A model generated the notes under the pieces. It did no database searches, had not been told where the DNA came from, and saw only the letters and a program-made list of their open reading frames with translations. From Rhynchopus sp. YZ270_cl-10 (Eukaryota > Euglenozoa > Diplonemea > Diplonemida > Diplonemidae): DNA of 64,000 bases. Location: assembly GCA_964035575.1 (NCBI GenBank), contig OZ037929.1:434001-498000 (forward strand), read 5' to 3'. Below, one piece after another: positions 32,531 through 43,215 of the stretch; within the stretch, counting starts at the first letter, position 1; the number at the start of each line of letters is the position of its first letter. A program made the position numbers and the translations under genes.

Positions 32531-34309
32531 CTATTCAATCTTTCTTCTCTTTGCTGCAGGCTCAACGTTTTTGTTCCGTCCTTGCTCTGCAAGCTTCTGC
32601 TTGAGAACTGCGGTTTCTTCTAAGAGGTCTGCTTTCGCCTTGCTTCCACGCATTTTAGTTAAAGGCGCTGACTTCACTGATGTCAACGCCGCCAGGTAGT
32701 CGGACAGCTTCTTCGCAAACGCAGCTTCCTCTTCGGACAGCGCACCCCCTCCTCCTCCTCCTACTTTGGAAGCCCCCCCACGCTCTTGTGGGTCCTTGCT
32801 CCAATCCTTTAATCTGTGTACCACCATAACAGCACTCCTATCATCGCACCATTTGAATTCAACCTGCTGCGCATTGTTCAACCCATTCTCCAAGCAAAAT
32901 GGCTCCATGAACGTTCTCAAGGTCGCTTCGACCACGGATGCAGGGAAATCGTAGAGATACCTAAAATATCCGTTTGTCGTGCATGGATCCTCTTCTTTCC
33001 CTAAAGCGAGACGGAAGATAGAACGGTTAATGTTGATGACATTCTGAATATCAGAAGGAATCCCTTCCGGGAAAAGATTTCTTTTAAAATGATCGAAAAT
33101 GCGGGCGGTTTGCAGCGCATCGTACCCTGCCTCATGATATTGCTCCTCCACGACCTTTGCAGTCCCAAACCAGCGTCCAAAAAAAGACGTTTTTGGAGGA
33201 GAAAACTTCGTAAATTCTGCCGGAAAGTCTGTCTTCACCATATCCTTCTGAAGAACCCCGGCGACCTCTGAAAGAGAGGTAAACTTAAAGGAGTATGCCT
33301 TCTTCGCGACAGTATCAGCAATGAATTTTGTGTCGTAAAACACTGTGTTTGGCATAATCTTCTTTAACGCTGCCTTAAATTCCGCGAGGGTGTCTGGGAG
33401 AGGTCCTTCGAAGTGGTGGTAAAGGAAAAGGAGATCCATGAAGCCGTTGTGAAGGGCGAGGCTCCGAGCTTTGGAGCAAATGGCTTTCCAGACATGGCGG
33501 AATCCGACCTGGTCGAAGAGACGGGCTTCTTTCTTTTTGCGTTCTGCGTCTCGGATGGCTTGGCGTTCTGAAGGGTTGACGTTGAGAACGTAGCGATGAA
33601 CCATCCATTTTTGATCTCCATAACGGCGCACATCAAGGCAAAGGTTTGTGGACAGAGTCGCATCGCTTTTCTTAAGAACATCAAGATGCTGGTATATCGC
33701 GCGCGCCTGAAATGAGTTCATATGTGGCAGTTTTACCTCCTTTTCCCCATCCGCAATCATCTTATCTATCCCCGCTGTTGCCTCGGCGACCACCTGAATG
33801 TCTCTTGCCTTTGTAAAAACGATTTTCTCCTGCGGTGCCTTCACGGTCTCCTCCTTATCCGTCGCAGCAATCTTTTTGGCCAGCATTTCCTCGGTTTTGC
33901 CGTTGACAAAGGTAATCCCCTTTGAAATCCATCTTTCAAAGTCAAGCTTGTTGGCACGGTGGAATGCGAAGGCGGAGGAGCACAGAGTAATTGAAGGGAT
34001 ATGCTGGGGTGTTGCGTCCTCAATAGGGCGTGGGAACACATGGAAGGTGTAAGGCGAGCAGAGGAGAGGCCCTTCTTTACCCTTTGCGGCTTGCTTGCAA
34101 AGCGCCACACCAACCTGCATGACAGCAAACTGACGGACAATCTCACAGCATTTACTGTAACGCGTGTCAACCATTTCGCCAAGGGTAAGACGCACACTAG
34201 GCAAATGGATTCCACTCATTTCCAGATCGATCCCAACAAATTCACTCTCGCCCAACGCGGTTTCAAACCCTGGCAACACATTCGAAAAGTTGTCGGAATC
34301 GACATCCAT
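32531..34309 (-). CDS. PARN: PARN-like poly(A)-specific ribonuclease
   Basis: One 592-residue exon. The DEDD nuclease core is visible: FVGIDLEMSG supplies Asp28 and Glu30, at the same numbers as human PARN. HNGFMDLLFLYHHF supplies the third acidic residue and EAGYDALQTARIF the fourth. Family motifs such as QVGVALC and the aromatic FHVFPRP segment are also present. PARN removes poly(A) tails from mRNAs and trims snoRNA and other nuclear RNA 3' ends. The C-terminus AAKRRKIE looks like a nuclear localisation signal. The ATG lies directly after an A-rich leader. The left end abuts the R2 half that marks the border of the 3.8 kb element. Confidence 0.9.
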   Translation of the reverse strand: MDVDSDNFSNVLPGFETALGESEFVGIDLEMSGIHLPSVRLTLGEMVDTRYSKCCEIVRQFAVMQVGVALCKQAAKGKEGPLLCSPYTFHVFPRPIEDATPQHIPSITLCSSAFAFHRANKLDFERWISKGITFVNGKTEEMLAKKIAATDKEETVKAPQEKIVFTKARDIQVVAEATAGIDKMIADGEKEVKLPHMNSFQARAIYQHLDVLKKSDATLSTNLCLDVRRYGDQKWMVHRYVLNVNPSERQAIRDAERKKKEARLFDQVGFRHVWKAICSKARSLALHNGFMDLLFLYHHFEGPLPDTLAEFKAALKKIMPNTVFYDTKFIADTVAKKAYSFKFTSLSEVAGVLQKDMVKTDFPAEFTKFSPPKTSFFGRWFGTAKVVEEQYHEAGYDALQTARIFDHFKRNLFPEGIPSDIQNVININRSIFRLALGKEEDPCTTNGYFRYLYDFPASVVEATLRTFMEPFCLENGLNNAQQVEFKWCDDRSAVMVVHRLKDWSKDPQERGGASKVGGGGGGALSEEEAAFAKKLSDYLAALTSVKSAPLTKMRGSKAKADLLEETAVLKQKLAEQGRNKNVEPAAKRRKIE

Positions 34310-34568
34310 TTTTAAAAAAAGGTAGAGGGAGGGGGGGCAATCCTAAGAAGAAAAAAAGAGTTGTCTACCTGTCTAGGGGTGAGGAAGGGAGAAGGAGAGA
34401 GATGAGGGGGTTGAGGGGGTTTGGTATGGGGATCGTAGAATCGAGAAGTGTGAATGTGCAATTGATAGGCAAAAGGCCTATACGAGTCCGAATGGGCTGG
34501 CGGGCGTAACACTTTCGAGGTGCCTTGTTGTTCCGAGGGTTTGAGCCTTATGGCCAGTACCTACGGTT

Positions 34569-34636
34569 TCGCCCAGTCAGCTTGCTGGCTGGGCTCCTAC
34601 CGCCCCCTCCCCTCTCTAAAAGGCTGGGGCGGTCAT
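34569..34636 (+). other. Two strong adjacent hairpins (possible structured RNA)
   Basis: GCCCAGTCAGC / GCTGGCTGGGC forms a stem with one mismatch or bulge, followed by a perfect 8-bp stem ACCGCCCC ... GGGGCGGT. They lie upstream of PARN, outside any repeat family I can define. They could be a structured RNA, a promoter feature or a remnant palindrome. Confidence 0.35.
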
Positions 34637-35126
34637 AAGGAAAATTTTGGTAAAATACAGGAGGGATTTGGCAAGCAGCATAACCCGAATAGGCAGAGAG
34701 AGAGAGAGTATATTCAGGTCATTTATTGCATCAGAGTCACGTCGTGTTCGGCTTGCGCATATTTACACAAAAAATTCCGGAGTGGGGGGTTTGAAAGTCG
34801 GAGCGGGGGGTGGGTGGGTGGGCGAGAGAGACGTAGAGGAGACAACACAAGGGGGAGGTGGGGAGGGAAGATGTTCGTTGAGATGATCCTTATCCGAGAT
34901 GATTTTTTTTTTTTGCTCTTTGTTTTTGAAAATTTGGAAGAAAAAAATTATTGGTGGTATCGCAGGGTTTCCGCCAGGATTTTTGGGTTCAGGAATTGGG
35001 GAAACCCTGTGTCGACAAACACTTTATACCGGTATTAAGATCTGTACTCAACATCGGCTTTGGTTGTTTTTTTTTTTTTGTCTTTATTTGATAATCAGTT
35101 TGGATTTTAGTGCAGCTCAGGGTATT

Positions 35127-36097
35127 AAAGGGGGAGCAGACCTATTATTACACCTTAAAAAATTTTTTTTTCCTGAAAAATCCCAAAAAAGTTTAACTTT
35201 TGAAAAGTTTAATGACCTATTATTACAGTGCTATTTAAGCGCTATTTAACCACTATTACACCTCTTCCACCTATTACCCCCTATTCCACCCTTACCGCCC
35301 CCACATAGTCAATAGTCCTGTCAGGATTACAAGACAAAATCATTCCAACTTTTAAAACATGTCTGGCTCTGACTCTCCTGTGATTGTGTCTGCACCGCCT
35401 AAACCAGAACCTCAATACGTGGATCTGGATGAGTCTCTGGATGAGTCTCTGGATGTGGATGTGGAGATGGAAGATGAGCCGATCCCTGTCGTTGACCTCG
35501 ATCACGATGTGATAGAGCCTTTGGAGATCGACAGCGACAACGAGCTCAGTTGTATCCTTGATGCAATTTAGTTTTGCTAATCCTTACCACCCCCTCTTGA
35601 TCGTGGTATGCAAAGATCTGAAAAGAAACCAACAGGTACCCACGAACATGTGGCAACAAACACAACCAGCACAACGCAACCGATCTGTGCGCAACGAAAG
35701 GAACCCAAGCAAGGCTACGAGGTTACCAAACGCAAAAAAGGAACCCAAGCAAGGGAACGAGTGGTTACCAAACGCAGCCCACCTTCGGTGGGCTGCTCAA
35801 ACTCGTCCCCATGGGCAAACCCCTTTGTGTCTTTGCGTTACACACAACGCTCTGCACATGCTATGCAGGCGTTAACCACAACGTGTGGTTGCCAAACGCA
35901 TGCCGTGTGTGGCCCACGCATGGTTCTCACACCGCCAACCCACCCTACCACCTTAGGGTCACACCTATTATTACAGTTAAACTTAAAATTTTTTAAACTT
36001 TCAAAAGTTAAACTTTAAATAAAAGGCCAAAAACGGTGGACCTATTATTACGGAATAATAGGTCTACTGTAATAATAGGTCTACCCCCCCTTTAGGG
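35127..36097. mobile_element. 0.97 kb TIR element with a small acidic ORF
   Basis: The left end AAAGGGGGAGCAGACCTATT and the right end AATAATAGGTCTACCCCCCC followed by TTT are inverted copies. The word ACCTATTATTAC recurs at 35142, 35212 and 35966, so subterminal repeats are present. The only internal frame of note is the acidic 70-residue ORF at 35359-35571. Confidence 0.65.
35359..35571 (+). CDS. Small acidic ORF inside a TIR element
   Basis: A 70-residue ORF on the strand opposite to all well-supported genes. It is very acidic, with a DLDESLDESLDVDVEMEDEP core containing a repeated DESL unit, and Pro-rich near its N-terminus. It lies inside a roughly 970-bp element with terminal inverted repeats (35127-36097), so it probably belongs to the element. 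No family is recognised. Codon bias is compatible with coding, but the length alone proves nothing. Confidence 0.35.
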   Translation: MSGSDSPVIVSAPPKPEPQYVDLDESLDESLDVDVEMEDEPIPVVDLDHDVIEPLEIDSDNELSCILDAI

Positions 36098-36099
36098 TG

Positions 36100-37000
36100 G
36101 TTAAAAAAACTGGTTTTCAAAAAAAAAAAAAAAACAGAGAAATCTGGAGGGGAAAAAAAAACCGACACTTTTCACCAGGCCTTTCTGTAAATGTCGTCCC
36201 CAGATTAGGGCGGACTCGATTTTTTTCCCCGCATTTTTTCCCCGCCTGGTAGAACCGTGGTTGAACCACGGGAGTGCCTTTGAGAAATGGATGTTCCTTG
36301 AATTTTTTTTTGCCTGCGGCGCCGTTTTCATTTTTTGCTCCGCAAAAAAGGGTTCGTTGAGTGGCTCTGTGGTGTAAAAAGCTAGATTTTTACACCGTAC
36401 CCTCAAAAATTTTCGCCTGCGGCGCCATTTTATACAGTCCCTATGTTCCCAATAATCTACCCTGGGTCAGCAGCGCCGAAAAATATTTTGAGCAAAAAAC
36501 AAGCTGACCTCCCCAACTTGAAATCTGGATTCCTGGATAAGACACTGACCCCACCCCCGAAAACCCCGAAAAAGGTGACTGTGTCCGTCAACGGTGGAGA
36601 TTTTCGCCGGAAACACTAGTTTTCGCCACCCAGGAGAGAAAACCAGAAAAACCAGTTTTTTCCGGAATTTTGGATTTTCACCCTAATACCCTGGTGCAGC
36701 TGCAAAAAAAAAAAAAAAGCGGTCTTGCACTTTGTAACTTCTCTCTTTTTTAAATTTACCCCCATGTATTCGTTTCCCCCCCCTTTTTTTTTGTGGCGAT
36801 GATTGTTTGAATCCCTCCCCCATTACAAAAAAACAACAACAAAAAAAAAAGCGTTCTAAAAAAAAAGAGAACTTGAAGCATGAATGTGTCTCGCTGTACA
36901 ACACCCAAAGATTTTTAAGTCGAAAAGAGTATGGCTCGCTGGGACAGACTGAAACGGGGGGTTTAATCACAGAGGAGTACTAGAGGTGACTTAAAGGAAA
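36100..37000. other. Intergenic, nothing supported
   Basis: A/T-run-rich DNA; GCCTGCGGCGCC-type words occur twice (about 36314 and 36414). No gene, hairpin family or TIR pair is clear. Confidence 0.5.
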
Positions 37001-37360
37001 AATTTTGTAAGATGATCCTAAGCCTTATTGTGCTTGGTCACCTTTAAAATAAAAATTGGATTTGTGTATGAACCCCCCAATTTTTCTCGCCATATCCGAC
37101 TGTGCAAAGCAGAAAACAAACGACACAACCTACATCATACTGTGGTCATTGTTCCCTTCATCCTTCAGCCCAAAATAAAACAAAATAAAGTCAACGAGAC
37201 AAAACAAAGGCTAGAAACTGGGCATAGTACCCACCCACCCACCCCGAGTCGGAGAGACAGGGAGCACAAAAAACGACATAAACCGTGTCCGGAGCGACAC
37301 GTGAAGGTTTGCACACCCTTGTCTTGCCCACCCACCCCTCCCCTGAATCGTGCCGCGTTC

Positions 37361-38174
37361 TTAAACGAAGTCCTCGTCTTCGTTGTCGCCCAGCGGCACA
37401 ACAGCAGCCGCAGAGGCCTCCTGCTCCATCTGTGCAACTTGTTGCGCGCTCATCTCGACAGCGCTCCTCTGTGATGTGATGTGGGTGGTGTGGTTGTTGT
37501 TGTTGCTGTGTGGTGCATACCTGAAGTGCAGCCTCCTTTGTGAACGCAAGGGTGTTGTCGTTTGCCAGCTTCTTCGCCAGCCAGAGGAACGGCTTCTCGA
37601 AGTTGTAGTTCGACTTTGCCGAGATGTCGTAGTACTGCAGGTTCTTCCGACGGTGGAACACGATTTGGCGTGCCTTCACGCTTCTCTCCATCACGTCCAC
37701 CTTGTTCCCCACAAGCACGAGGGGGATGTTCTCGCACACACGCACAACATCACGGTGCCAGTTCGCCACGTTCTTGTAAGTCTGACGGGAGGTCACGTCG
37801 AACATGATAATTCCGCACTGTCCCTGGATGTAGTATCCGTCACTGTTGGAAGGTGAAGTGGGTTCAGGAATAATAACAAAACAAGAAGAGAAAGGGAAAG
37901 GTGTGAGCAACATACCGAAGTCCTCCGTACTTCTCCTGTCCCGCAGTGTCCCACACGTTGAAGCAGATCTCTCCCTTTGTTGTCTGGAACATAAGAGGGT
38001 GCACCTGTCAGAAAGAATGGTTGAGAAATCAAAACAAAACAAAAGCAAACACACCTCCACTCCCACAGTCGGGATGTACTTCTTCTCGAACTCTCCGCTC
38101 AAATGACGCTTCACGAATGTGGTCTTTCCGGTACCACCATCTCCGACCAACACCAGCTTGAATGTGTGCACCAT
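37361..38174 (-). CDS. Ran GTPase, dispersed copy J, four exons
   Basis: Exons 38174..38055, 38004..37916, 37842..37521 and 37468..37361 give 212 residues essentially identical to copies A and B, with intact P-loop, [22 protein letters not shown] and acidic tail. It lies 11 kb from the main array, beyond PARN, yet keeps the same introns and about 150 bp of nearly the same 3' flank as copy B. This points to DNA-level duplication followed by recent separation or gene conversion. Confidence 0.95.
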
Positions 38175-39044
38175 GATTTATGTGTTATTCTGTGTGTTCA
38201 TGTGGTTGTGTGGGGATTGTTGGGGCGAACACATGAAAAACAATTCGGATTCGGCTGTTTTTTTTAAACCCAAACTTTCGTTGGCGCTGTAGTGTTCTTC
38301 GTTTTTCTTGTTTTTTTGAAAACTTGGTTGTATTAGTGTAGCCACCCGAGGATGAACTCCACTTTATTTCTTTGTTAAGTCCTGTTGTTACCGCCTCCAT
38401 GAGTAGTTTTACGACCCGGGTATTCTTTTTTCAGATTAGGGTCACTCTATTGTACTTCGACCCCAAACTGAAAACGGCCAACTTTTCGTGAAATTAACAA
38501 GAAATATCCTCGCACTCCCCTCCCCCTTAGATATCATTTTTTTTGTTTTTGTTTTGTTTTATTTTTGTATTTTTTTTTAAACGAATGACAGAGAACGAAA
38601 CAGAGAAAGAAACAAATTCTACCAAGCTTTTCTTTGCCTCTTACAGAGTGGCTGAAAATGACCCAATATGGGGTGATATCAGGGGTACTTTTCTTTTAAA
38701 CTTCGCAAAACCCGAAATGAGAATTGCAAAAAAAAATATTAAATACCGGTACTTAGTACACAAGAACGACAAAAAATCGACCTTATTTTTTACCCCCCAG
38801 CCACACCATCTTAGCACCATCTTAGACAATTAGACAGACCTGCCTCTGTTCACAGAGGACACATGGTTATTTTTCTTATTGTTTTCTGCTAAAAAAGGAA
38901 CAGCACACAAAGGGCACCCGCTTAAAAGCGTGCCGTTCATGCGCAACAAAACGACCCGCTCAAGAGCATAAAGAGGACAAAAAAAGGTTGGAAAAATAAT
39001 GAACTGACACACCTGAGCTTGGGGGGTTTTTGAGGTTATTTTTT

Positions 39045-39125
39045 GTAGTTTCGACAACCACCCTGTCTGAGGACGGGTTCTGTACAACAAAGTCGCCCGA
39101 AGGCTAATGAATTTCAAAGGTATAG
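39045..39125 (+). repeat. Repeat family R4 with variable paired stem, representative copy
   Basis: Consensus: TGTCGACAATCACC, a hairpin, GGGTTCTGTACAACAAAG, TCGCCCGAAGGCTAATG. The hairpin arms change together between copies (CCTGTC/GACAGG, CCTGC/GCAGG, ACCCAC/GTGGGT), and a second GCC-CGAA-GGC stem follows. Other copies, all plus: 3548-3592 (intron of the GT17 gene), 10691-10740, 28044-28125, 40420-40492, 44845-44938, 45109-45150, 47978-48065 and 61655-61735. Confidence 0.8.
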
Positions 39126-39284
39126 ATTTTTTTTTTTAAATATTTGTACACAAATTGACGCAAGCACACGGAAGTGACCTGCAAGGAATTTTGGTTCTTT
39201 TGGTTAGAACGGTAACCCAGTTTCTTTTTTATTCAAACGCAAACAACGTTGCGCTTTATTCATTGCTCGCTTACCCTCCCAACT

Positions 39285-40169
39285 CTAATTGGTCGACATC
39301 ATGTTGATGAACTCCATGTAGTGGATCTTTCCTGTAGAGTTGAGAAGGTGTTTCGTGGGGTGTTTGAAGAGGGTTTTATGGTGCTCTGGGAGGGGTCGAT
39401 ACTGACAGGTCGCTGGCACAGGGACTCTATATACACACCCCTTGATTTCGACGCGTTGTTTTGGCATCGTTGCAACATTGACAGGTCACCGACAGGTCGT
39501 TGACCGACTTCCGAAAGCACCATTTTATGAAGTATTTTTTTGATATTTTTGATAAATTGTTGGAGTAACCGCAGTTGCCTCGGTAGTGTTGCCAACAGTT
39601 GTGAAATTTCCAGACACAAAAAAAAAAGAAGGCGTCTTTTTCTCGACAAAACCCCCCAATTTCCATTTTATTTTTTGAAAACTTGGTTGTATTAGTGTAG
39701 CCACCCTAGAGTGTGCTCCACTATACTAAATATTTTTTATTTCCATACCAGTATTCTCTGGGTCTACCGTAGCGAGGAGGTCGATCGCCTCACCGGGCTC
39801 GAGCTTTTCTGATCCATAGGTGGTGAGGGCGTGCTCCAATACCTCGGTGGAGACGTATCCTGGAGGGACGTTGTCTGTTTCAAACACTTTGAACGCCGCT
39901 TTTAGTTGTTCCGGTGTGTAGTCTGCCTGCACACGGCGGGACATAACGGTTACAAATTCGTTGAAGTCGATGTCCCCACTGCCGTCGCTGTCCACCTCCT
40001 TCATCATCGCATCGAGCTCCTCATCTGTAGGCTTCAAGTGCAATGTCTCCATCAACTTCCTCAACTCCTCCTTCGAAATGCTCCCACCATGATCCTCATC
40101 AACCAAATCAAAAATCTCCTTAAACTCTGCAAGCTCCTCTTCAGTTAAATGATGTTGTATACTCGCCAT
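39285..40169 (-). CDS. Calmodulin-like EF-hand protein, two exons
   Basis: Exons 40169..39749 and 39331..39285 give 155 residues. The join completes DPENTGKIHYMEFINMMSTN, the end of EF-hand 4; without it the frame would stop after ENTGMEIKNI. EF-hands 1 (DEDHGGSISKEE) and 2 (DSDGSGDIDFNE) have full calcium ligands. EF-hand 3 (ETDNVPPGYVST) and EF-hand 4 (VDPENTGKIHYMEF) are degenerate. Length and N-terminal half match the calmodulin/centrin superfamily, but the weak C-terminal lobe rules out true calmodulin. A calcium sensor or structural light-chain-like role is inferred. The 417-nt intron contains repeats R7, R6 and R8. Confidence 0.88.
39675..39725 (+). repeat. Repeat family R8, representative copy
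   Basis: Consensus: TTTGAAAACTTGGTTGTATT, AGTGTAGCCACC, about 12 nt, CTCCACT; the AGTGTAG and CTCCACT arms can pair. Other copies: 21528-21585, 38317-38370 and 45274-45304 (truncated). The representative lies in the calmodulin-like intron next to its 5' splice site. Confidence 0.75.
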
Positions 40170-40931
40170 TTTTTTTTAGAGTAAAGAAAAGAGGAAGAAA
40201 AAGGGGAGGGAAAGAGAGAGGGCTTTTTTGGGGTTTGGGTAGCGTTAATGGAACCCTTCCCTGGTTGGAAAAGAAGAAGAAAATGTTGGTTGTTTTTGGA
40301 GGGAGAAGGTGAAGATGGTTTGAACACCACGGTCTAGTCAGGGGACGACTAGTGTAAACCACTACTAGCGCCACTAGTAGCACGACTAGTGCTACTCGTA
40401 CGGTAATGGATTTTTTTTTGTTGTGTCGACAATCACCTGCTAGTGCAGGATCTGTACTCAATGTCGCCCGAAGGCTAATGTACTTAAAATTTTTTTTTAG
40501 TTTTGTGCGAAGGTGAATGTGATGGTTGGTGGGTGATAGAAAAGTGAAAGTGGATTATGGTAATTCTGGACTTTCCGCTACTTTTTATTTTTCTCGACAA
40601 AGAAAAGAGGAACAAGGCCAACTAATTCATACTTTCTATTCGAGAAATCACACAAAAGGATGTTCAAAAACGGTTCATCTCGAAGAGAAAAAAAAAGAAG
40701 CCTTTTTTTTTGTGTTTTTCACTGTTATATGGGAGAGAGAGGGAAGGGGAAGGGGGAGGGCGACTACTGCTCATCACCTCTGCTCTTGGGTACAATTCCA
40801 CTACCTCCCGCCTTTTTGCAACCTTTTTTTTTAAAATTTGCTTTCCCCCCGTTCTGCTCCCGACAAAAGGAAAATACCCCCCCGCCCACCCAAACACCCC
40901 CCACACTCTAACGAGCAGAAGAAGAAAAAAA

Positions 40932-41050
40932 GGTTGACTTGAAATACAAAGCCCTCTCATGAACAATGTACCTTTGGTATGACCGGCTGTACCAGGGGGT
41001 GGACACCCCAACCATGCAGTCCTACATCCATTTCGTGGTTTACATCTGAT
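40932..41050 (+). repeat. Repeat family R2 (about 115 nt), representative copy
   Basis: Starts TTGACTTGAAATACAAAGCC, then CTCTCGTGAACAGTGTACC, a GGTATGACCGGCTGTACC stretch, a GGGTGGACACCC hairpin, CCATGCAGTCCTACATCC and TTTCGTGGTTTACATCTGA, then A-rich DNA. Other copies, all plus: 1400-1515 (intron of the PH gene), 4360-4470, 8911-8985 (partial), 9314-9424, 14001-14045 (5' half), 27645-27780, 28520-28660 with 32492-32520 (split by a 3.8 kb insertion), 55183-55225 (5' half) and 63278-63379 (in a putative intron). Confidence 0.88.
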
Positions 41051-41719
41051 ATGAAAAAGAGAAGTTGAAAGTGCAAAACACCTCACTGTGCATCGGCGGG
41101 CGCAAAAGGGGTACTGGTTCCCCCCGCATTGGCAGAAAAAAAAAATACTGTGTACCGATGTAGTTCTCCCCTGGGGGAACTACAATGCACCAAATTCCCC
41201 GCATTTTTTCCCGTCTGGTTCCGACCACACCAGTGTTGCCCCCTTTTTTTTGTTGCTTTGTTTGGTTTTCAAATTTAAGCAAAAAAAGAGAAGTTGAAAA
41301 AAAAAACAAAAGTGACCACTCTCACCCAGGACATACTGGGAGAACAACAGGTGGCGATAGCTTTCCCCTCCCTCCCCTTTCTTCCCCCCCTTCCCCACAC
41401 CAATCGGTCGAATAATAACAAAACGGGAGAAGGGGGGAAACAACCCTTTTTTTGAAGGAAAAAAAAAGAAAAGAAAGATGACCCAAATACTGGCAGGACA
41501 TTAAACTCCTAAATGTGCATATCCTTTGCCTACCCGAATCCGATGGGTGGTGGTAGTGGCGGGTGGGGGGGTCATTGTGCGGACAGAATTGCCTATAGAA
41601 GAAGACAAAAAAAATATATAAAAGGAGATTGAACGGAGATTGCACAATTGTGGCAATACAACCGAGGCAACTACACTTACTCCAACAATTTATCAAAAAA
41701 AAAACAAAAAAAGAACTTA

Positions 41720-41780
41720 TTGATGCAGGCACACCTCCGACTGACCCTACGCACCCAGCCCTGGATGACAGCACAAAAAA
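41720..41780 (+). repeat. Repeat family R5, representative copy
   Basis: Consensus: TTGATGCAGGCACCTCCGAC, TGACCCACTGTACGATGCC, AGCCATCGGACGAAAGCAC, then an A tail. Other copies: 27382-27442, 28165-28215 (degraded), 48472-48536 and 59141-59203 (intron 2 of the PABP gene). All are in the plus orientation. Confidence 0.78.
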
Positions 41781-42191
41781 AAAAACAAAAAAAAAATCGA
41801 TGAAATGGAGATGAAAGAAAGAAAAAAATACACCACAAAAAAATAGACAAACCACGTGGTTGTACCTGCGAACAGGTGATATTTTGAGGAAACTCCTTCA
41901 TTGAGAACACACCTCTATTATTTGTTTTTTTTTGGCTGACTCTTTATGTTGGGTGTAATTTTTTTCTCTCCTTGAGTTCCCCACACACCGATGCCCCCCC
42001 TACCCATCGACATCGCAATTTCTTTGGCAAAATTTTGGGTCGCGCAGCGCGAAAATACAATGCCCCCGGGTATGCCCCAAGCCCCCCTTTTCTTTTCAAC
42101 CCTCCACCCAGGTGCCCCGTTCGTACGACCCGCCCCCCCTCCCTCCATACCCCCCCTCCACCCCGTGCCCATTGCTTTTTCGCCTCTAAAT

Positions 42192-43093
42192 TCATGCCCG
42201 CGACGCGAGCTCGGACGCCTTCTGCTCGCCCAACGCTGCACCCGCCTGTTACAAAAAAATAAATAAAATAAAGTGAAATTTTGATAAAAAGAAAGGTTGA
42301 ATGCACAAATGCCTCACCGTTCATCAGCGGCACGCAGGCACCGTTTTCCCGGGTTATCGAAACCCCAGAGCATCACATTGGCACACACAAAATAAATAAT
42401 CCACGAAAAGAAAAGTTTATAAGATCCTAGTCTCTATTGTGCTTTAGTTTTTTAAAAAATGGAACATACTGCAATGTATCCCCCGTGTCCACTGATGCCC
42501 TTTGCTGGCCCACTCTCCCAATAAGTCGAAGGCGCGTCGATGTGTTCTGCGATGCGCCCCCAGTTTGCGAGGCCTTCCTTGACTCTGATGTACTCCTGCT
42601 CGAATTTATGCTTGCGTTCGGCAGCGTCCTTGATCTCTGACGGGTAGAGGGCACCGTACTTCTCAATTTCGATAGCGTTCTCTTCGAGCCCCCACATGCG
42701 CGCAGTTACGCTGCTGTTACAGCGGAAGACACCGTAAAGAAAAAAGGCGGGGGTCATCATGTTCATAGCGTTGTAGCCCCTCGTCCACCGGAAGTTCAGA
42801 GGGTTGTAAAGCCTGCGTCTCACCCTGCCCGCCAGGTACGCGGCAGACCCCCAGCTCACGGCACCGACGTAGTCCATTGGGCGCCAGTACATTACTGCGT
42901 TCAGTGGTCCTGTCTTGTGTGCGTCGGCGCAAATAGGCCAGAATTGGCAAGGGTGTGCGTGACCCATAGGGTTTTTCAGTCGTTTGTACATCCGCGAGTC
43001 GCGATCGCGCACCCGCAAGTTTAACCTCTCAAGCTCTTCGATAAGTGTATCAGTGCTCATCCCTTTGTACTCATTTTGTATCACGTGTGACAT
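42192..43093 (-). CDS. Unknown 225-aa protein with possible membrane segments, two exons
   Basis: Exons 43093..42470 and 42245..42192 join in phase 0 (GTATGT donor, TAACAG acceptor), ending AGAALGEQKASELASRA. The N-terminus MSHVIQNEYKGMSTDTLIEE is followed by a basic helix, a Pro/Cys/Trp-rich segment (HPCQFWPICADAHKTGP) and two short hydrophobic stretches near residues 75-90 (MDYVGAVSWGSAAYLAG) and 110-125 (MMTPAFFLYGVF) flanked by Arg. This resembles small accessory subunits of organelle membrane complexes, but I recognise no family and the suggestion is weak. The intron holds an R1 and an R3 repeat. Confidence 0.75.
42288..42345 (+). repeat. Repeat family R3, representative copy
   Basis: Consensus: GTTGAAAGTGCAAACGCCTC, a variable part, CATCGGCGGACGCAGGCACT, sometimes CCCGGGTTATCGAAACCCC. 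Other copies: 14188-14240, 16005-16045, 20411-20470 (intron 2 of Ran copy D), 22704-22765 (an intron of the tetra-Ran gene), 41058-41110 and 55743-55895 (interrupted by about 80 nt). The 42288 copy lies in the intron of the 225-aa protein gene. Confidence 0.72.
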
Positions 43094-43215
43094 TGTATTT
43101 TTGTAAAAAATTCCTGGAAGGGGAAATTGGGGAGTAGAGAAGAGAGAAAGAGGGGGGTCGGAGTAAAATTTGGTTGGGGGAAAAAAACCAAATTCATTTG
43201 CAGTAAAAAGAAAAT

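Larger units (their letters stand above)
40170..42191. other. Intergenic region filled with repeats
   Basis: Contains a short palindrome (40331-40400), R4, R2, R3, R5 and R6 copies, almost end to end. C/T-rich tracts at 41340-41440 and 42050-42180 create spurious Pro-rich frames. Confidence 0.65.

Noticed and set aside
41918-42266. Pro- and Gly-rich ORFs on both strands near 42.1 kb
   Set aside because: Caused by C/T-rich tracts; the only supported coding here is the 54-nt last exon 42245..42192.
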